This document shows positions 26,183-34,880 of a DNA stretch of 57,192 nucleotides, in pieces (position 1 is the stretch's first letter; the number at the start of each line of letters is the position of its first letter). Position numbers and translations under genes: made by a program. The DNA comes from an uncultured Clostridia bacterium (GTDB lineage: Bacteria > Bacillota > Clostridia > Oscillospirales > Ruminococcaceae): the NCBI GenBank assembly GCA_947630845.1, contig CANRJB010000017.1, positions 1 to 57,192 of the forward strand. Direction: 5' to 3'. The notes beneath the pieces are model-generated. The model had not been told where the DNA came from, ran no database searches, and worked only from the letters and a program-made list of their open reading frames with translations.

Positions 26183-27367
26183 TTAACATAACAGATCCAA
26201 GACCGATCTTCCCTGTTCTTCTGCCAGTCTTGCCAGATCGTCAAATTCCGGCTTTTCCCGATTGACTCCATAGCCCTCTGCCATTTTGAAACGGACATTG
26301 CCGCAGGTTGTCTGCCGTTCTGTCTCCCTGCGCTGCAATACATGACGCTGACAGACAGTTTCCCGAACGCCAAGTGTCGTGGTATGCCGGAACATCTCAC
26401 GCACCAGTGCGTCATGCGTCTCATGGCTGCAAAGCACCGTCAGCAGCACGCCCGGACGATTCTTTTTCATGCCGACAGGCGTGGTGAATACGTCCAGAGC
26501 CCCTGCCGCAAAGAGCCTGTCACATGCATAACCGATCTGTTCACCGGTCATATCGTCAAGATTGCATTTCAGCTCAATAACTTCTTCCACCTGTTCTGCG
26601 GTTTCCCCAAGAAAGGCACGCACACAGTTGGCAGCAGCAAATTCTTTTTTTCCCATGCCATAACCGATGGCTGTCGTCTGCATGACGGGCATATTCCCGA
26701 AACTGTCCGCAAAATGCCGCAGCAGTGCCGCACCTGTCGGTGTACACAGCTCTCCCTCCACTTCGCCGCCATAAATCGGCACATCACGCAGCAGATACGC
26801 TGTCGCCGGTGCAGGCACAGGCAGAATCCCATGCGCACAATGCACCTGTCCCGAACCAACATGCACCGGAGACACTATGATACGTTCCGGCTTGATACGG
26901 GCAAGCAGCAGACAGACCCCCACAATATCCACCACAGCATCCATCGTACCGACCTCGTGGAAATGGATCTGCTCCACCGGACGTCCGTGAACATGTCCCT
27001 CAGCCTCTGCAAGAAGGCGGTAGACAGCAAGGGCATCCGATTTGACTGTCTCAGAAACGGGCAGAGAATTGATGATATCCGTCACATCTGCCATGCTGGT
27101 ATGATGGTGTTCATGGTGTGCATGGTGATGTTCACAGTGATGCTCATGATGATGTACATCATGACTTTCTTCCTCTTCCCCGTGAACAGTGACCGTGATA
27201 TGCGTGCCGTTGATGCCGCAGCGTGTGACAGTCTGCCTTGTGAGCTGCACGCCGGGAAGCGTGTTCAACAGTGACATAACTTCATCATCCGGCACAAGCT
27301 CCGAAAGTGCCCCCATGAGCATGTCACCTGCACAGCCCATTTTGCATTCCAGATAGAGTAGTTTCAT
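26183..27367 (-). CDS. larC: LarC, nickel insertion protein for the nickel-pincer cofactor
   Basis: 394 residues. LarC inserts nickel into the sulfurised pyridinium precursor in a CTP-dependent step, the last stage of making the cofactor of lactate racemase and related LarA enzymes. Family pieces are MKLLYLECKMGCAGDMLMGAL at the start (short form YLECKMGCAGDM), QIHFHEVGTMDAVVDIVG and ELCTPTGAALL. A His-rich stretch at about 69-88 suits metal handling. In Lactobacillus plantarum this gene is split and read through by frameshift; here it is one continuous frame. It follows larB by 81 bp, a gap filled by a palindromic repeat. Confidence 0.92.
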   Translation of the reverse strand: MKLLYLECKMGCAGDMLMGALSELVPDDEVMSLLNTLPGVQLTRQTVTRCGINGTHITVTVHGEEEESHDVHHHEHHCEHHHAHHEHHHTSMADVTDIINSLPVSETVKSDALAVYRLLAEAEGHVHGRPVEQIHFHEVGTMDAVVDIVGVCLLLARIKPERIIVSPVHVGSGQVHCAHGILPVPAPATAYLLRDVPIYGGEVEGELCTPTGAALLRHFADSFGNMPVMQTTAIGYGMGKKEFAAANCVRAFLGETAEQVEEVIELKCNLDDMTGEQIGYACDRLFAAGALDVFTTPVGMKKNRPGVLLTVLCSHETHDALVREMFRHTTTLGVRETVCQRHVLQRRETERQTTCGNVRFKMAEGYGVNREKPEFDDLARLAEEQGRSVLDLLC

Positions 27368-27430
27368 AGCGTCTCCCTTTTCATATCGTTATACAGTTCA
27401 TTACCATTCATAGGATAAACGAAACAGCAA

Positions 27431-27469
27431 GCATTTCCATCATCCATCTCAATAGGATGATGGAAATGC
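27431..27469. repeat. Intergenic palindromic repeat, CCATCATCC type
   Basis: GCATTTCCATCATCC and GGATGATGGAAATGC form a perfect 15-bp stem with a 9-nt loop between larB and larC. Inside a co-transcribed unit it would be an RNA hairpin that could protect or separate the two messages. Confidence 0.75.
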
Positions 27470-28204
27470 AGCATTGATCATACTTGCCTGATAAGCCGCA
27501 CCAAAGCCGTTGTCGATGTTGACCACGCTTACACCGCTTGCACAGGAATTGAGCATGGACAACAGTGCCGACAGTCCTCCGAACGATGCCCCATAGCCGA
27601 CACTCGTCGGTACGGCTATGACCGGACAGTCTGCAAGCCCTGCCACAACGCTCGCAAGCGCACCCTCCATCCCGGCAATGGCAATAATGACCCTTGCCGA
27701 CATGATCTCGTCAAGATGGGACAGTAATCTGTGAAGCCCGGCAACGCCCACATCATACAGCGTTGTGACACGATTGCCGAGAGCCTTTGCTGTAAATGCA
27801 GCTTCTTCTGCCACCGGGATATCGCTTGTGCCGCCTGTGCAGATGACGATGTTGCCCTTCGGTGCAGGGAATGTCCCGACGAGGGCAATATGCCCCTCTG
27901 CATTATAAGTAATGGGAAAATGTGCCTGTAGTGCAGCCGCCTTTTCCTCCGACAGACGGGTGATGAGTACAGAACCATCCTTTTGCAGCACTTCTGTGAT
28001 GGAGATGATTTGTGCAGCCGTCTTGCCCTCCCCGAAGATGACCTCCGGCACGCCCTGCCGGAGTCTGCGGTGGGTGTCGATCTGCGCACAGTCCAATTTC
28101 TCAAACGGAGCTTTTTTCAGCACAAGTGCCGCTTCCTCCACAGAGACTTGCTGTGCAGCGACCTGTTGGAGGAGGCGGTATAATTCACTTTGTTTCATGA
28201 CCAT
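27449..28204 (-). CDS. larB: LarB, nicotinate adenine dinucleotide carboxylase/hydrolase
   Basis: 251 residues. LarB carboxylates the pyridinium ring of NaAD and releases the mononucleotide, the first step of nickel-pincer cofactor synthesis. The C-terminal half has a PurE-like fold: [38 protein letters not shown] and [17 protein letters not shown] are typical. Older annotation calls it an AIR carboxylase. ATG 28204 or 28198 can serve; both overlap the end of the 106-residue membrane protein gene, implying coupled translation. Confidence 0.92.
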   Translation of the reverse strand: MVMKQSELYRLLQQVAAQQVSVEEAALVLKKAPFEKLDCAQIDTHRRLRQGVPEVIFGEGKTAAQIISITEVLQKDGSVLITRLSEEKAAALQAHFPITYNAEGHIALVGTFPAPKGNIVICTGGTSDIPVAEEAAFTAKALGNRVTTLYDVGVAGLHRLLSHLDEIMSARVIIAIAGMEGALASVVAGLADCPVIAVPTSVGYGASFGGLSALLSMLNSCASGVSVVNIDNGFGAAYQASMINAAFPSSY

Positions 28205-28505
28205 GCAGCAGTCCGGCGATCAGGTGCTTCGGATCACGGATAAGCAGCCACACCGTCCAGATGACCATGCCCAACACCACGACCGAGCCTCCCAGAAAGG
28301 CATCATTCATCATATCCTGCAATGTCGGCGTGAAGTAGGCAGACCGCACTTCCATGTACTCTGCGGCAGCATCCACCAGCCACATCAGCGATGCCCCCCA
28401 ATACATGAGGGAGAGTGTACTGATGCCGAGACTGCGTGCCGACTTGTTTGTGTACCAGATGAGCGTTGTCACCACAGCGGCGGTCAGAGCAATGAGCAGT
28501 GTCAT
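28185..28505 (-). CDS. Small membrane protein in the lar operon (106 aa)
   Basis: 106 residues with three likely membrane segments (about 2-18, 36-55, 72-95) and a conserved-looking middle stretch [17 protein letters not shown]. Not recognised. It overlaps larB at its end and the 119-residue membrane protein at its start (4 bp), so the three are translated together. The shared gene order suggests the two small proteins act as a pair in the membrane, perhaps in nickel or lactate handling; that is inference from context. Confidence 0.75.
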   Translation of the reverse strand: MTLLIALTAAVVTTLIWYTNKSARSLGISTLSLMYWGASLMWLVDAAAEYMEVRSAYFTPTLQDMMNDAFLGGSVVVLGMVIWTVWLLIRDPKHLIAGLLHGHETK

Positions 28506-28861
28506 GTCTGTGCCTCAGCATCCGGAAGAGATCGTGCCTTTTTTTCGAGATGATGTGACACCGCTGCCATCACGCCCCAGACACCCGTGACAAGCACAGC
28601 CATCCCTACGCCGGAAGTTGCCATTTCGCTGAACATTTCCGCCAGATCAACCGGATTTGCTGCATTTGTCAGGAATGGGAATACCGGAATCAGCTCCCCA
28701 TGCCATACATGCTCAAATGCAAGCAGTGCTGATCCGCCCCAGAGCATGCGGTTCAGCCAACCGAGCTTGTGGGTCATGCTCTCTGAAATTTTTCCTTTTG
28801 TCAGTTTGGCAGCCGCAGTAGTGACCACTGCTTCTGCTGCCGGAACGATAAAACATGCCAT
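28502..28861 (-). CDS. Small membrane protein in the lar operon (119 aa)
   Basis: 119 residues from ATG 28861 (AAAGGAG upstream). Hydrophobic segments at about 2-20, 38-58 and 82-104. Histidines sit in FEHVWHGE and SHHLEKK, at membrane edges, where they could bind metal. Not recognised. The stop overlaps the start of the 106-residue protein. It differs from the CbiMNQO-like nickel importer known beside lar genes in lactobacilli. Candidate new partner of the Lar pathway, by context only. Confidence 0.75.
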   Translation of the reverse strand: MACFIVPAAEAVVTTAAAKLTKGKISESMTHKLGWLNRMLWGGSALLAFEHVWHGELIPVFPFLTNAANPVDLAEMFSEMATSGVGMAVLVTGVWGVMAAVSHHLEKKARSLPDAEAQT

Positions 28862-28877
28862 ATGAATTCTCCTTTTG

Positions 28878-29675
28878 TCATTTATTTTGCAGGATCTCAT
28901 TCATGCTGCCGGTACGGTAGCCTTGCAGATCCATGCTGATGTAAGTAAAACCAAGTGCCTTGTATGCCGGGATGATCTGTTCCCGCAGTCCGATGAGTTT
29001 CAGAAACTGTTCCTGCGGCACTTCAATGCGTGCAGTTTTGTCCTGCATTCTGACACGCATCTGCCGGAAACCGAGATCAAAGAGCATCTGTTCTGCCCTT
29101 TCGATCATACCAAGCTTTTCCCCTGTGATCACTTCGCCGTAAGGCAGCCGGGATGCAAGACAGGCATAGGATGGCTTGTCCCATGTTGGCAGTCCGAATT
29201 CTCTCGAATACGCTCGTATATCCGCCTTTGTCATCCCTGCTTCACGCAGCGGACTGCGGATACCGAGTTCCCTGACCGCCATCAGCCCCGGACGATAATC
29301 CCCCATATCGTCAAGATTTGAACCCTCAGCAACTTCGGCAAATCCGTTTTCCGCTGCGATCCTGCGTACATCTGTAAAAAGCTGTGTTTTGCAGTAATAG
29401 CAGCGGTTGTGTGGATTTTTCCGGTATGCCTCAACATTCATCTCACCGGAGGTAAAGACAAACTGCCTTATGCCTCTCTGTTTGCAGAATTCAGCCGCTT
29501 CCCTGCGCTCCCGTTCCGGGAAAGAACAGGAAAGTGCCGTCACCGCAGCAGCCTTTTCGCCAAGCACCTCATGTGCCATGTATAGCAGAAAGGTGGAGTC
29601 CACCCCTCCTGAAAACGCCACAGCGACACTGCCATATCCTTTCAGGATATGGCGAAGTTTCTGTAATTGCACCAT
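28878..29675 (-). CDS. larE: LarE, sulfur transferase for the nickel-pincer cofactor
   Basis: 265 residues from ATG 29675, which begins 2 bp after the preceding stop with GGGAGAAG upstream. PP-loop ATPase: SGGVDS at 22-27 binds ATP to adenylate the substrate carboxylate. Cys172 in SYACLASRLPYG matches the Cys that single-turnover LarE enzymes sacrifice as sulfur donor; NRCYYCK (90-96) is another family segment. It converts the dicarboxylated pyridinium mononucleotide to the dithio form before LarC adds nickel. No larA racemase gene is in the window. Confidence 0.92.
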   Translation of the reverse strand: MVQLQKLRHILKGYGSVAVAFSGGVDSTFLLYMAHEVLGEKAAAVTALSCSFPERERREAAEFCKQRGIRQFVFTSGEMNVEAYRKNPHNRCYYCKTQLFTDVRRIAAENGFAEVAEGSNLDDMGDYRPGLMAVRELGIRSPLREAGMTKADIRAYSREFGLPTWDKPSYACLASRLPYGEVITGEKLGMIERAEQMLFDLGFRQMRVRMQDKTARIEVPQEQFLKLIGLREQIIPAYKALGFTYISMDLQGYRTGSMNEILQNK

Positions 29676-29677
29676 AG

Positions 29678-30001
29678 TCAATCTGTCTTCTCCCTGCATT
29701 CTCCCACGAGCTTTTTTGTGGCATGCTGTGTACAGAAGCACAGAACATTGTTCAGTGCTATCCAGAGAACGGCAACACGATGCTTTTGCAGGTCGTCATC
29801 ATCAAGGCTGTCATGCATCATCATTGCTCCGGAGGCGAGTGCAAATGGCAAAGTCAGGATCCTTGCAGCATCGTCAATGATCGCTGCTGCCTTTTTCCCG
29901 GCTTTGAACAGCCCTGTTATGCAGGATGCCACAATCAGAACGTTCGGGATCATGGTCAGCACAAGCGCAAGGAGCAGTCGGTTTTTTTTGTTCATAATCA
30001 T
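29678..30001 (-). CDS. Small membrane protein at the head of the lar operon (107 aa)
   Basis: 107 residues, first gene after the promoter at 30040-30068. Hydrophobic segments at about 6-30, 46-62 and 78-94; Met- and His-containing stretch SGAMMMHDSLDDDD in the middle and a Cys-containing C-terminus (NNVLCFCTQHATKK). Not recognised. It ends 2 bp before larE. The first start is MIMNKK with AAAGGAG upstream. Its place suggests a link to cofactor synthesis or nickel supply, without direct evidence. Confidence 0.7.
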   Translation of the reverse strand: MIMNKKNRLLLALVLTMIPNVLIVASCITGLFKAGKKAAAIIDDAARILTLPFALASGAMMMHDSLDDDDLQKHRVAVLWIALNNVLCFCTQHATKKLVGECREKTD

Positions 30002-30039
30002 TCTCCTTTCGGGTTTCTCTCACAAATGCTTACATCTTT

Positions 30040-30068
30040 ATTATAACACAACGATCCGGAATTTGCAA
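30040..30068 (-). promoter_or_regulatory. Sigma-A promoter of the lar operon
   Basis: On the minus strand TTGCAA (30068-30063), a 17-bp spacer and TATAAT (30045-30040), about 35 bp before the first gene. No nickel-regulator operator is apparent. Confidence 0.82.
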
Positions 30069-30109
30069 GAGGTTTTCGACATATTCAGGAAAACTGCCAA
30101 CGCCGTGCA

Positions 30110-32494
30110 TCAGCGCAGTGTGACGATGGTCACGCCGTCCTCACCTTCGCCGTAGACACCGCTGCGGTATTCCTTGACACATTTCATCGATTTCAGTCGC
30201 TGCTGTACTGCCTTTCGGAGCAAACCTGTTCCTTTGCCATGAATAATCGTGACCGTTCCGATATTTGCCATCAACGCATTGTCGATAAACTGCTCCATCT
30301 CATGCACACCGTCCACACAGTCATACCCCCGGATATCCAGCTCCATAGACCCCCTGCGCTCTGCCTTGACGGAGACTTGATGTTTTTTCTGTTTGCGTTT
30401 TGGCTGTTCTGTCTGCCGGGTCTTGTCCAGAAGACGCAGCCGGGAGAGCTGTATCTTCATTTTCATAATGCCCAGCTGTACCAGTACATTTTCCGATGCA
30501 TCCGGAAGTGATGCGACCACTGCTTCCTGCTGCAAATCGGCAATGTAGACATGATCACCCTTTTGCAGCGGACGGGGCAGGATGTATGTACCGTTTTCAT
30601 CGACTGAACCGATGACGGGATTTGCGGTTTTGTACATATCCCGGAGCTGCTGCACGGCATCTCCCTTGACAGCAGAGACACGGCTCGCAAAATCAGCTTT
30701 TTCCTTTTCACGCCGCAGATGTTCCAGCTCATCAAGCAGTGCATTGGACTGCGCCTTTGTGGATTCCACGATGCGGCTTGCCTGCGCAGCAGCACGTTCA
30801 AGCAGCGTCTTTTCCTCTCTGGCAGCAGCATCCCGTTTTGCCTGCCATTCAGCACGCAGGCTTTCTGCTTCACGGCGACTCTGTTCCGCTTCAGCACGCT
30901 CCTGTTCAAGCGCTTTGCGTGCTTCCTCATAACGGGTAATGACATGCTCAAAAAGCCTGTTTTCCTCTGAGATCAGTGATTGTGCATGGTCGAGAATGAT
31001 CTTTGGCATGCCGAGCTGACCGGAGATGGCAAAGGCGTTGGACTTGCCGGGAGAGCCGTAGAGCAGCCGGTAGGTCGGAGTCAGATTTTCTGTGTTAAAT
31101 TCGCAGGAAGCGTTGATAACATCGGGCGTGTCGGCGGCATATAGCTTCAGTTCCTGATAATGGGTCGTGACCATAAGCCTTGCGCCGAGCTGCTTGAGAT
31201 AGTCGATGACGGCGATCGCAAGTGCTGCACCTTCCACGGGGTCTGTTCCCGACCCAAGCTCATCGAGCAGCACGAGTGTGGAATCATCTGCTGTCTGCAA
31301 AATCTCCACAACATGCAGTGTGTGGGAAGAGAAGGTGGAAAGATTCTGTTCAATGCTCTGACTGTCACCGATATCCACAAGAATATGCCGGAACACCGAC
31401 ACTCTGCTGCCGTCTGCAACGGGAATGAGCAGTCCGCACATCACCATTGCTGTGAGCAGACCGGCAGTCTTGAGGGCAACGGTCTTGCCGCCTGTGTTCG
31501 GTCCGGTCACGATGAGGGCATGATGTTCTTCGCCGAGTTTCAGGTCAATGGGCACTGCCTTATGCTGGTCAAGCAAAGGATGCCTTGCCTTCTTCAGCTC
31601 CAGCACACCGTCATCACTGATAAGAGGACGGATGGCTTTCAGGGATGCTCCATAATTTGCCTTAGCAAAATAATAGTTCAGCTCCGCACACGTCTGATGC
31701 AGCTGCCGCAGTGCAGATGCTCTTGCACCCACTGCTGCACAGAGCTGCTGCATGATGCGGTCAATCTCCTCTGTCTCCTGACTTTCAAGCAGGCGAATGT
31801 CGTTGTTTGCCTCCACGATCTGCATCGGTTCAATGAAAATCGTCTGTCCGGAAGAAGAGGTGTCATGGATGAGACCTGCAACCTGACTGCGGTATTCTGC
31901 CCTGACCGGCAGAACGAATCGTCCGTCACGGATGGTGACAGTATTTTCCTGTAAATACTTCTGCATGGTTTTGTTCTTGATCATCTGATCAAGGGTATCA
32001 CGCAGATGTGATCTTGCACGCAGCAGCTTACGGCGAATCTCCGCAAGTGCAGGGCTTGCTGCATCGGAGATCTCATCCTCCGACACGATGGAACGTTCCA
32101 GTGTGGTGAGCAGCGCATCCTCCGGAACGATCAGAGAAAATAAGTAGTCCAGCGATGTTGCCGTATCGCTGCAATGCGCATACCATCCGGACAATGACTG
32201 CACCTGCCGCAGCAGATCTTCCACATCCATCAGATCACGCAGGGAAAGTCTTGCCCCGGCAGCAGCTCTTGCTGCCAGATTGCAGATATCCCTGAATTCC
32301 GAAAACGGAGGTGTGCCAAACTGGATGGCAAGCCGCAGGGCATCATCTGTTTTATCGATCTCCTTCTGCACCTCTGCCAGATCGGAGATGGGGCGTGTCT
32401 CCAGCAGCATCCTGCGGCTGGTCTCGTTAGAAGCAAATCCGGCAGCCTGACCGAGTACCTTATCAAGCTCCAGAACCTTTTCAAATGGCAGCAT
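30110..32494 (-). CDS. mutS2: MutS2 family protein (Smr endonuclease domain)
   Basis: 794 residues. MutS core and ATPase with Walker A GPNTGGKTVALKT (about 335) and Walker B VLLDELGSGTDP, then a long Glu/Arg-rich coiled coil (about 510-620) and a C-terminal Smr domain (ELDIRGYDCVDGVHEM; IIHGKGTGLLR). In Bacillus subtilis MutS2 rescues collided ribosomes by splitting them; in other bacteria it suppresses recombination. It is the last gene of the phoH-to-mutS2 run on this strand, 54 bp after recO. Confidence 0.94.
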   Translation of the reverse strand: MLPFEKVLELDKVLGQAAGFASNETSRRMLLETRPISDLAEVQKEIDKTDDALRLAIQFGTPPFSEFRDICNLAARAAAGARLSLRDLMDVEDLLRQVQSLSGWYAHCSDTATSLDYLFSLIVPEDALLTTLERSIVSEDEISDAASPALAEIRRKLLRARSHLRDTLDQMIKNKTMQKYLQENTVTIRDGRFVLPVRAEYRSQVAGLIHDTSSSGQTIFIEPMQIVEANNDIRLLESQETEEIDRIMQQLCAAVGARASALRQLHQTCAELNYYFAKANYGASLKAIRPLISDDGVLELKKARHPLLDQHKAVPIDLKLGEEHHALIVTGPNTGGKTVALKTAGLLTAMVMCGLLIPVADGSRVSVFRHILVDIGDSQSIEQNLSTFSSHTLHVVEILQTADDSTLVLLDELGSGTDPVEGAALAIAVIDYLKQLGARLMVTTHYQELKLYAADTPDVINASCEFNTENLTPTYRLLYGSPGKSNAFAISGQLGMPKIILDHAQSLISEENRLFEHVITRYEEARKALEQERAEAEQSRREAESLRAEWQAKRDAAAREEKTLLERAAAQASRIVESTKAQSNALLDELEHLRREKEKADFASRVSAVKGDAVQQLRDMYKTANPVIGSVDENGTYILPRPLQKGDHVYIADLQQEAVVASLPDASENVLVQLGIMKMKIQLSRLRLLDKTRQTEQPKRKQKKHQVSVKAERRGSMELDIRGYDCVDGVHEMEQFIDNALMANIGTVTIIHGKGTGLLRKAVQQRLKSMKCVKEYRSGVYGEGEDGVTIVTLR

Positions 32495-32524
32495 AATAAC
32501 TCCTTTTATGATACGAAAAGCAAA

Positions 32525-32545
32525 GGGTGCAGCAAAGCAGCACCC
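32525..32545 (-). terminator. Hairpin between recO and mutS2
   Basis: GGGTGC-GC and GC-GCACCC arms (one internal mismatch, 3-nt loop) followed on the minus strand by TTTGCTTTTC. The tract is imperfect, so it may give partial termination within the operon. Confidence 0.5.
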
Positions 32546-32548
32546 GTA

Positions 32549-33325
32549 TCAGCATTCTATTGGTATGTTCTGATCTGTGAGTGTCTTATAGTAGTCCAGT
32601 GCCGGAAATCGACGGTCAATGTGGTATTGTAAAAACATCTCCGCAAATTGATACAACAATACCTTCTCTTCCTCGCCAAGCCGGAAAAAAAAGATACGTT
32701 CCAAGTCCGACAGTACGATAAAACGGATGGCACTGAGCGTTCCTATCGGCATATCGATCCATGTCTGCATCTCCGGCGTACTTTCCGGACGGCATTCTTT
32801 GCAGTAGAAGCATCCATTCTCCACGCAGAAAGAAAGCTCTTCCGGCAAATACGTATAGCATCTTTTACACATCAATACATTCGGCATGAACCCGATCAGT
32901 GATGCCAGCCGCAGCTCAAAAATGGCTTTGAGATGTGCCTGCTCCATTTTCTCTTCTGAAAGAAAATAGAGACAGTTGAGCATCAGCCGCAGGATCTCCG
33001 GTACATCTGACCGTGGCATCACTGCATATTGCAGGCACTGTGAAAAATAAGAAGCAAGTGCCACTGCTGAAACCGAACGGCGCAGCCCGTAAAATACCGA
33101 AATCGGAGTTACGCTGTTCAGAATGCGTACCCCTTTTTTTCTGTCGCCAAGGCAGAATTCCGAATAGGCGAACAGCTGTGTGGCACTGCCTGTTTTGGAA
33201 TTGAGTTTGTCAGCACCCTTGACAAGTACCTCAAGCATACCGCATTCTGCGGTGAGGATATCAATGAACCTGTCCTGTTCTCCGCACGGTCTCTGCATCA
33301 GTACGACGCCTTTCACTGTCAGCAT
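32549..33325 (-). CDS. recO: RecO, recombination mediator
   Basis: 258 residues. N-terminal OB fold (MLTVKGVVLMQRPCGEQDRFIDILTAE, short form KGVVLMQRPCGEQD), then a helical region and a zinc site CKRC...CFYCKEC near 153-178. RecO works with RecF and RecR to load RecA onto SSB-coated DNA. Its ribosome site AAGGAG and ATG lie inside the yqzL coding sequence (65-bp overlap), so translation is probably coupled. Confidence 0.92.
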   Translation of the reverse strand: MLTVKGVVLMQRPCGEQDRFIDILTAECGMLEVLVKGADKLNSKTGSATQLFAYSEFCLGDRKKGVRILNSVTPISVFYGLRRSVSAVALASYFSQCLQYAVMPRSDVPEILRLMLNCLYFLSEEKMEQAHLKAIFELRLASLIGFMPNVLMCKRCYTYLPEELSFCVENGCFYCKECRPESTPEMQTWIDMPIGTLSAIRFIVLSDLERIFFFRLGEEEKVLLYQFAEMFLQYHIDRRFPALDYYKTLTDQNIPIEC

Positions 33326-33413
33326 GTTCCAACTCCTTTATTGCCGCAAATGCCAGATAATCTCCGACACTGCCGCTTTCATCAAATCGTTTCCAAAGTG
33401 TATCCTTCAACAT
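33261..33413 (-). CDS. yqzL: YqzL-like small protein
   Basis: A 50-residue frame that begins MLKDTLWKRFDESGSVGDYL, closely resembling YqzL, the tiny protein encoded between era and recO in many Firmicutes. GGAGGG lies eight bases upstream of ATG 33413; an ATG at 33416 is also possible. The C-terminal half overlaps the recO start by 65 bp and extends beyond the usual YqzL length. The function is unknown. Identification rests on the sequence start and on its fixed place in this gene order. Confidence 0.8.
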   Translation of the reverse strand: MLKDTLWKRFDESGSVGDYLAFAAIKELEHADSERRRTDAETVRRTGQVH

Positions 33414-33468
33414 CATCACATCCCTCCGCTGTTAGTGTTCACAGCAGAGGATGCAATATGACTGGTAA

Positions 33469-34359
33469 TTATTCCGACAGCCCGAAGCTGCGGATGAGAT
33501 TTTCCTTGTTTCGCCAGTCCTCCCTGACCTTGACAAAGCACTGGAGATTGACCTGTATCTGAAAAAAATGTTCAAGTTCCTGACGGGCAGAGGTAGAGAT
33601 CTTTTTGAGCATGCTGCCGCCCTTGCCGATGATGATGCCCTTATGGGATTCCCGTTCGCAGTAGATGACGGCAGAGATGTCGAGCAGATCCTTGTCCTCC
33701 CGTTCTTCAAGCTTTTCAATGGTCACAGCGATCCCATGCGGTACTTCGTCATTGAGGAAACGCAGCAGTTTTTCCCGTATCATCTCTGCCGCAAGCACAC
33801 GCTCCGGCTGGTCAGTGAATGCATCGTCCGGAAAGAAATGAACAGAAGGCTTTGCAAGCTCCTCTGCCGTTCCGAGCAGTTCCTGTATACCGTCCTGTTC
33901 CGATGCACTCACCGGAATGATGGCATACGGATGCCATAGCTCCTCGATTTTCAGCATCAGCGGCATCATGGCGGACTTATCCGGCAGCATGTCTATTTTA
34001 TTGACCGCAACGATCAAAGTGATATGCCGCTGTGCAATGCCAGTAAGCATCTGCATATCCTGCTCATGCAGTTTTTTCGTACAGTCCACCACATACAGCA
34101 CCACATCCGCATCGGCAGCGGAATCCTCTGCCGTTTTCATCATCCGCATATTGAGCCTTGTCTTTCCCTTATGCAGACCGGGGGTATCCGTAAATACAAA
34201 CTGCGTTTCATCTTTTGTGAGAATACCGGTGATGCGTGTGCGTGTTGTCTGTGGCTTACTGCTGACAGAAGCAATCTTCTCGCCGACGAGGGCATTAAGC
34301 AGTGTGGATTTGCCGGCATTTGTCCTGCCGGAGATCGTAAGGAAAATTGACTTTGTCAT
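33469..34359 (-). CDS. era: Era GTPase
   Basis: 296 residues. G1 GRTNAGKST (10-18), G3 DTPGLHKG (58-65), G4 NKID and a C-terminal KH domain with IIGKGGSMLKKI. Era binds the 3' end of 16S rRNA and assists 30S subunit maturation. It starts one base after the ybeY stop, so the two ribosome-assembly genes are coupled. Confidence 0.96.
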   Translation of the reverse strand: MTKSIFLTISGRTNAGKSTLLNALVGEKIASVSSKPQTTRTRITGILTKDETQFVFTDTPGLHKGKTRLNMRMMKTAEDSAADADVVLYVVDCTKKLHEQDMQMLTGIAQRHITLIVAVNKIDMLPDKSAMMPLMLKIEELWHPYAIIPVSASEQDGIQELLGTAEELAKPSVHFFPDDAFTDQPERVLAAEMIREKLLRFLNDEVPHGIAVTIEKLEEREDKDLLDISAVIYCERESHKGIIIGKGGSMLKKISTSARQELEHFFQIQVNLQCFVKVREDWRNKENLIRSFGLSE

Positions 34360-34360
34360 A

Positions 34361-34879
34361 TCATTCCTCCGGCTGATCCGTAAAGGTCAGCTCTCTCGAA
34401 ATCCCAAGCTTGTCAAGTACGGATTCCTCCTTCTCACGCATGATCCGTTCATCGAGCGGACTTTTCTCGTGGTCATACCCAAGCAGGTGCAGCATAGAAT
34501 GTACTGTCAGGAAACCGATCTCCCGGGTAAGGGAATGACCGTAGATCTCTGCCTGCCGGAGTGCAGTCTCGATGGAGATCACGATGTCACCGAGCTGGAC
34601 ATAACCGGTCTCCGTGTTGATCTCCCGTGTACCGTCCTCATCCGTCAGGGGAAAGGAGAGGACATCCGTTACGCTGTCCTTGCTGCGGTAGCTCTTGTTC
34701 AGGCTGCGGATCTCTTCATTGGAAACAAAGGATACGCTGACCTCTGCGTCCTGTGTAAAACCCTCTGAGATCAGCACCGCATGGCAGCAGCGCCGGATGA
34801 GGAGACGAATGCCAGAGGGGATCTTGATCTGACTCTGGTTATTCTTGATGCTGACTTTCAGCTTACCTGCCTGTTCCAT
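34361..34879 (-). CDS. ybeY: YbeY, rRNA maturation endoribonuclease
   Basis: 172 residues from ATG 34879, which has AAGGGAG upstream; an upstream in-frame extension overlaps phoH and is not needed. The zinc site is HSMLHLLGYDH near 130, and SFVSNEEIRSLNKSYR and SFPL are further family segments. It processes the 3' end of 16S rRNA. One base separates it from phoH. Confidence 0.94.
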   Translation of the reverse strand: MEQAGKLKVSIKNNQSQIKIPSGIRLLIRRCCHAVLISEGFTQDAEVSVSFVSNEEIRSLNKSYRSKDSVTDVLSFPLTDEDGTREINTETGYVQLGDIVISIETALRQAEIYGHSLTREIGFLTVHSMLHLLGYDHEKSPLDERIMREKEESVLDKLGISRELTFTDQPEE

Positions 34880-34880
34880 A

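Noticed and set aside
27449-28204. Purine-pathway AIR carboxylase (PurE)
   Set aside because: The PurE-like domain has an N-terminal extension and lies beside larC and larE, which identifies LarB.
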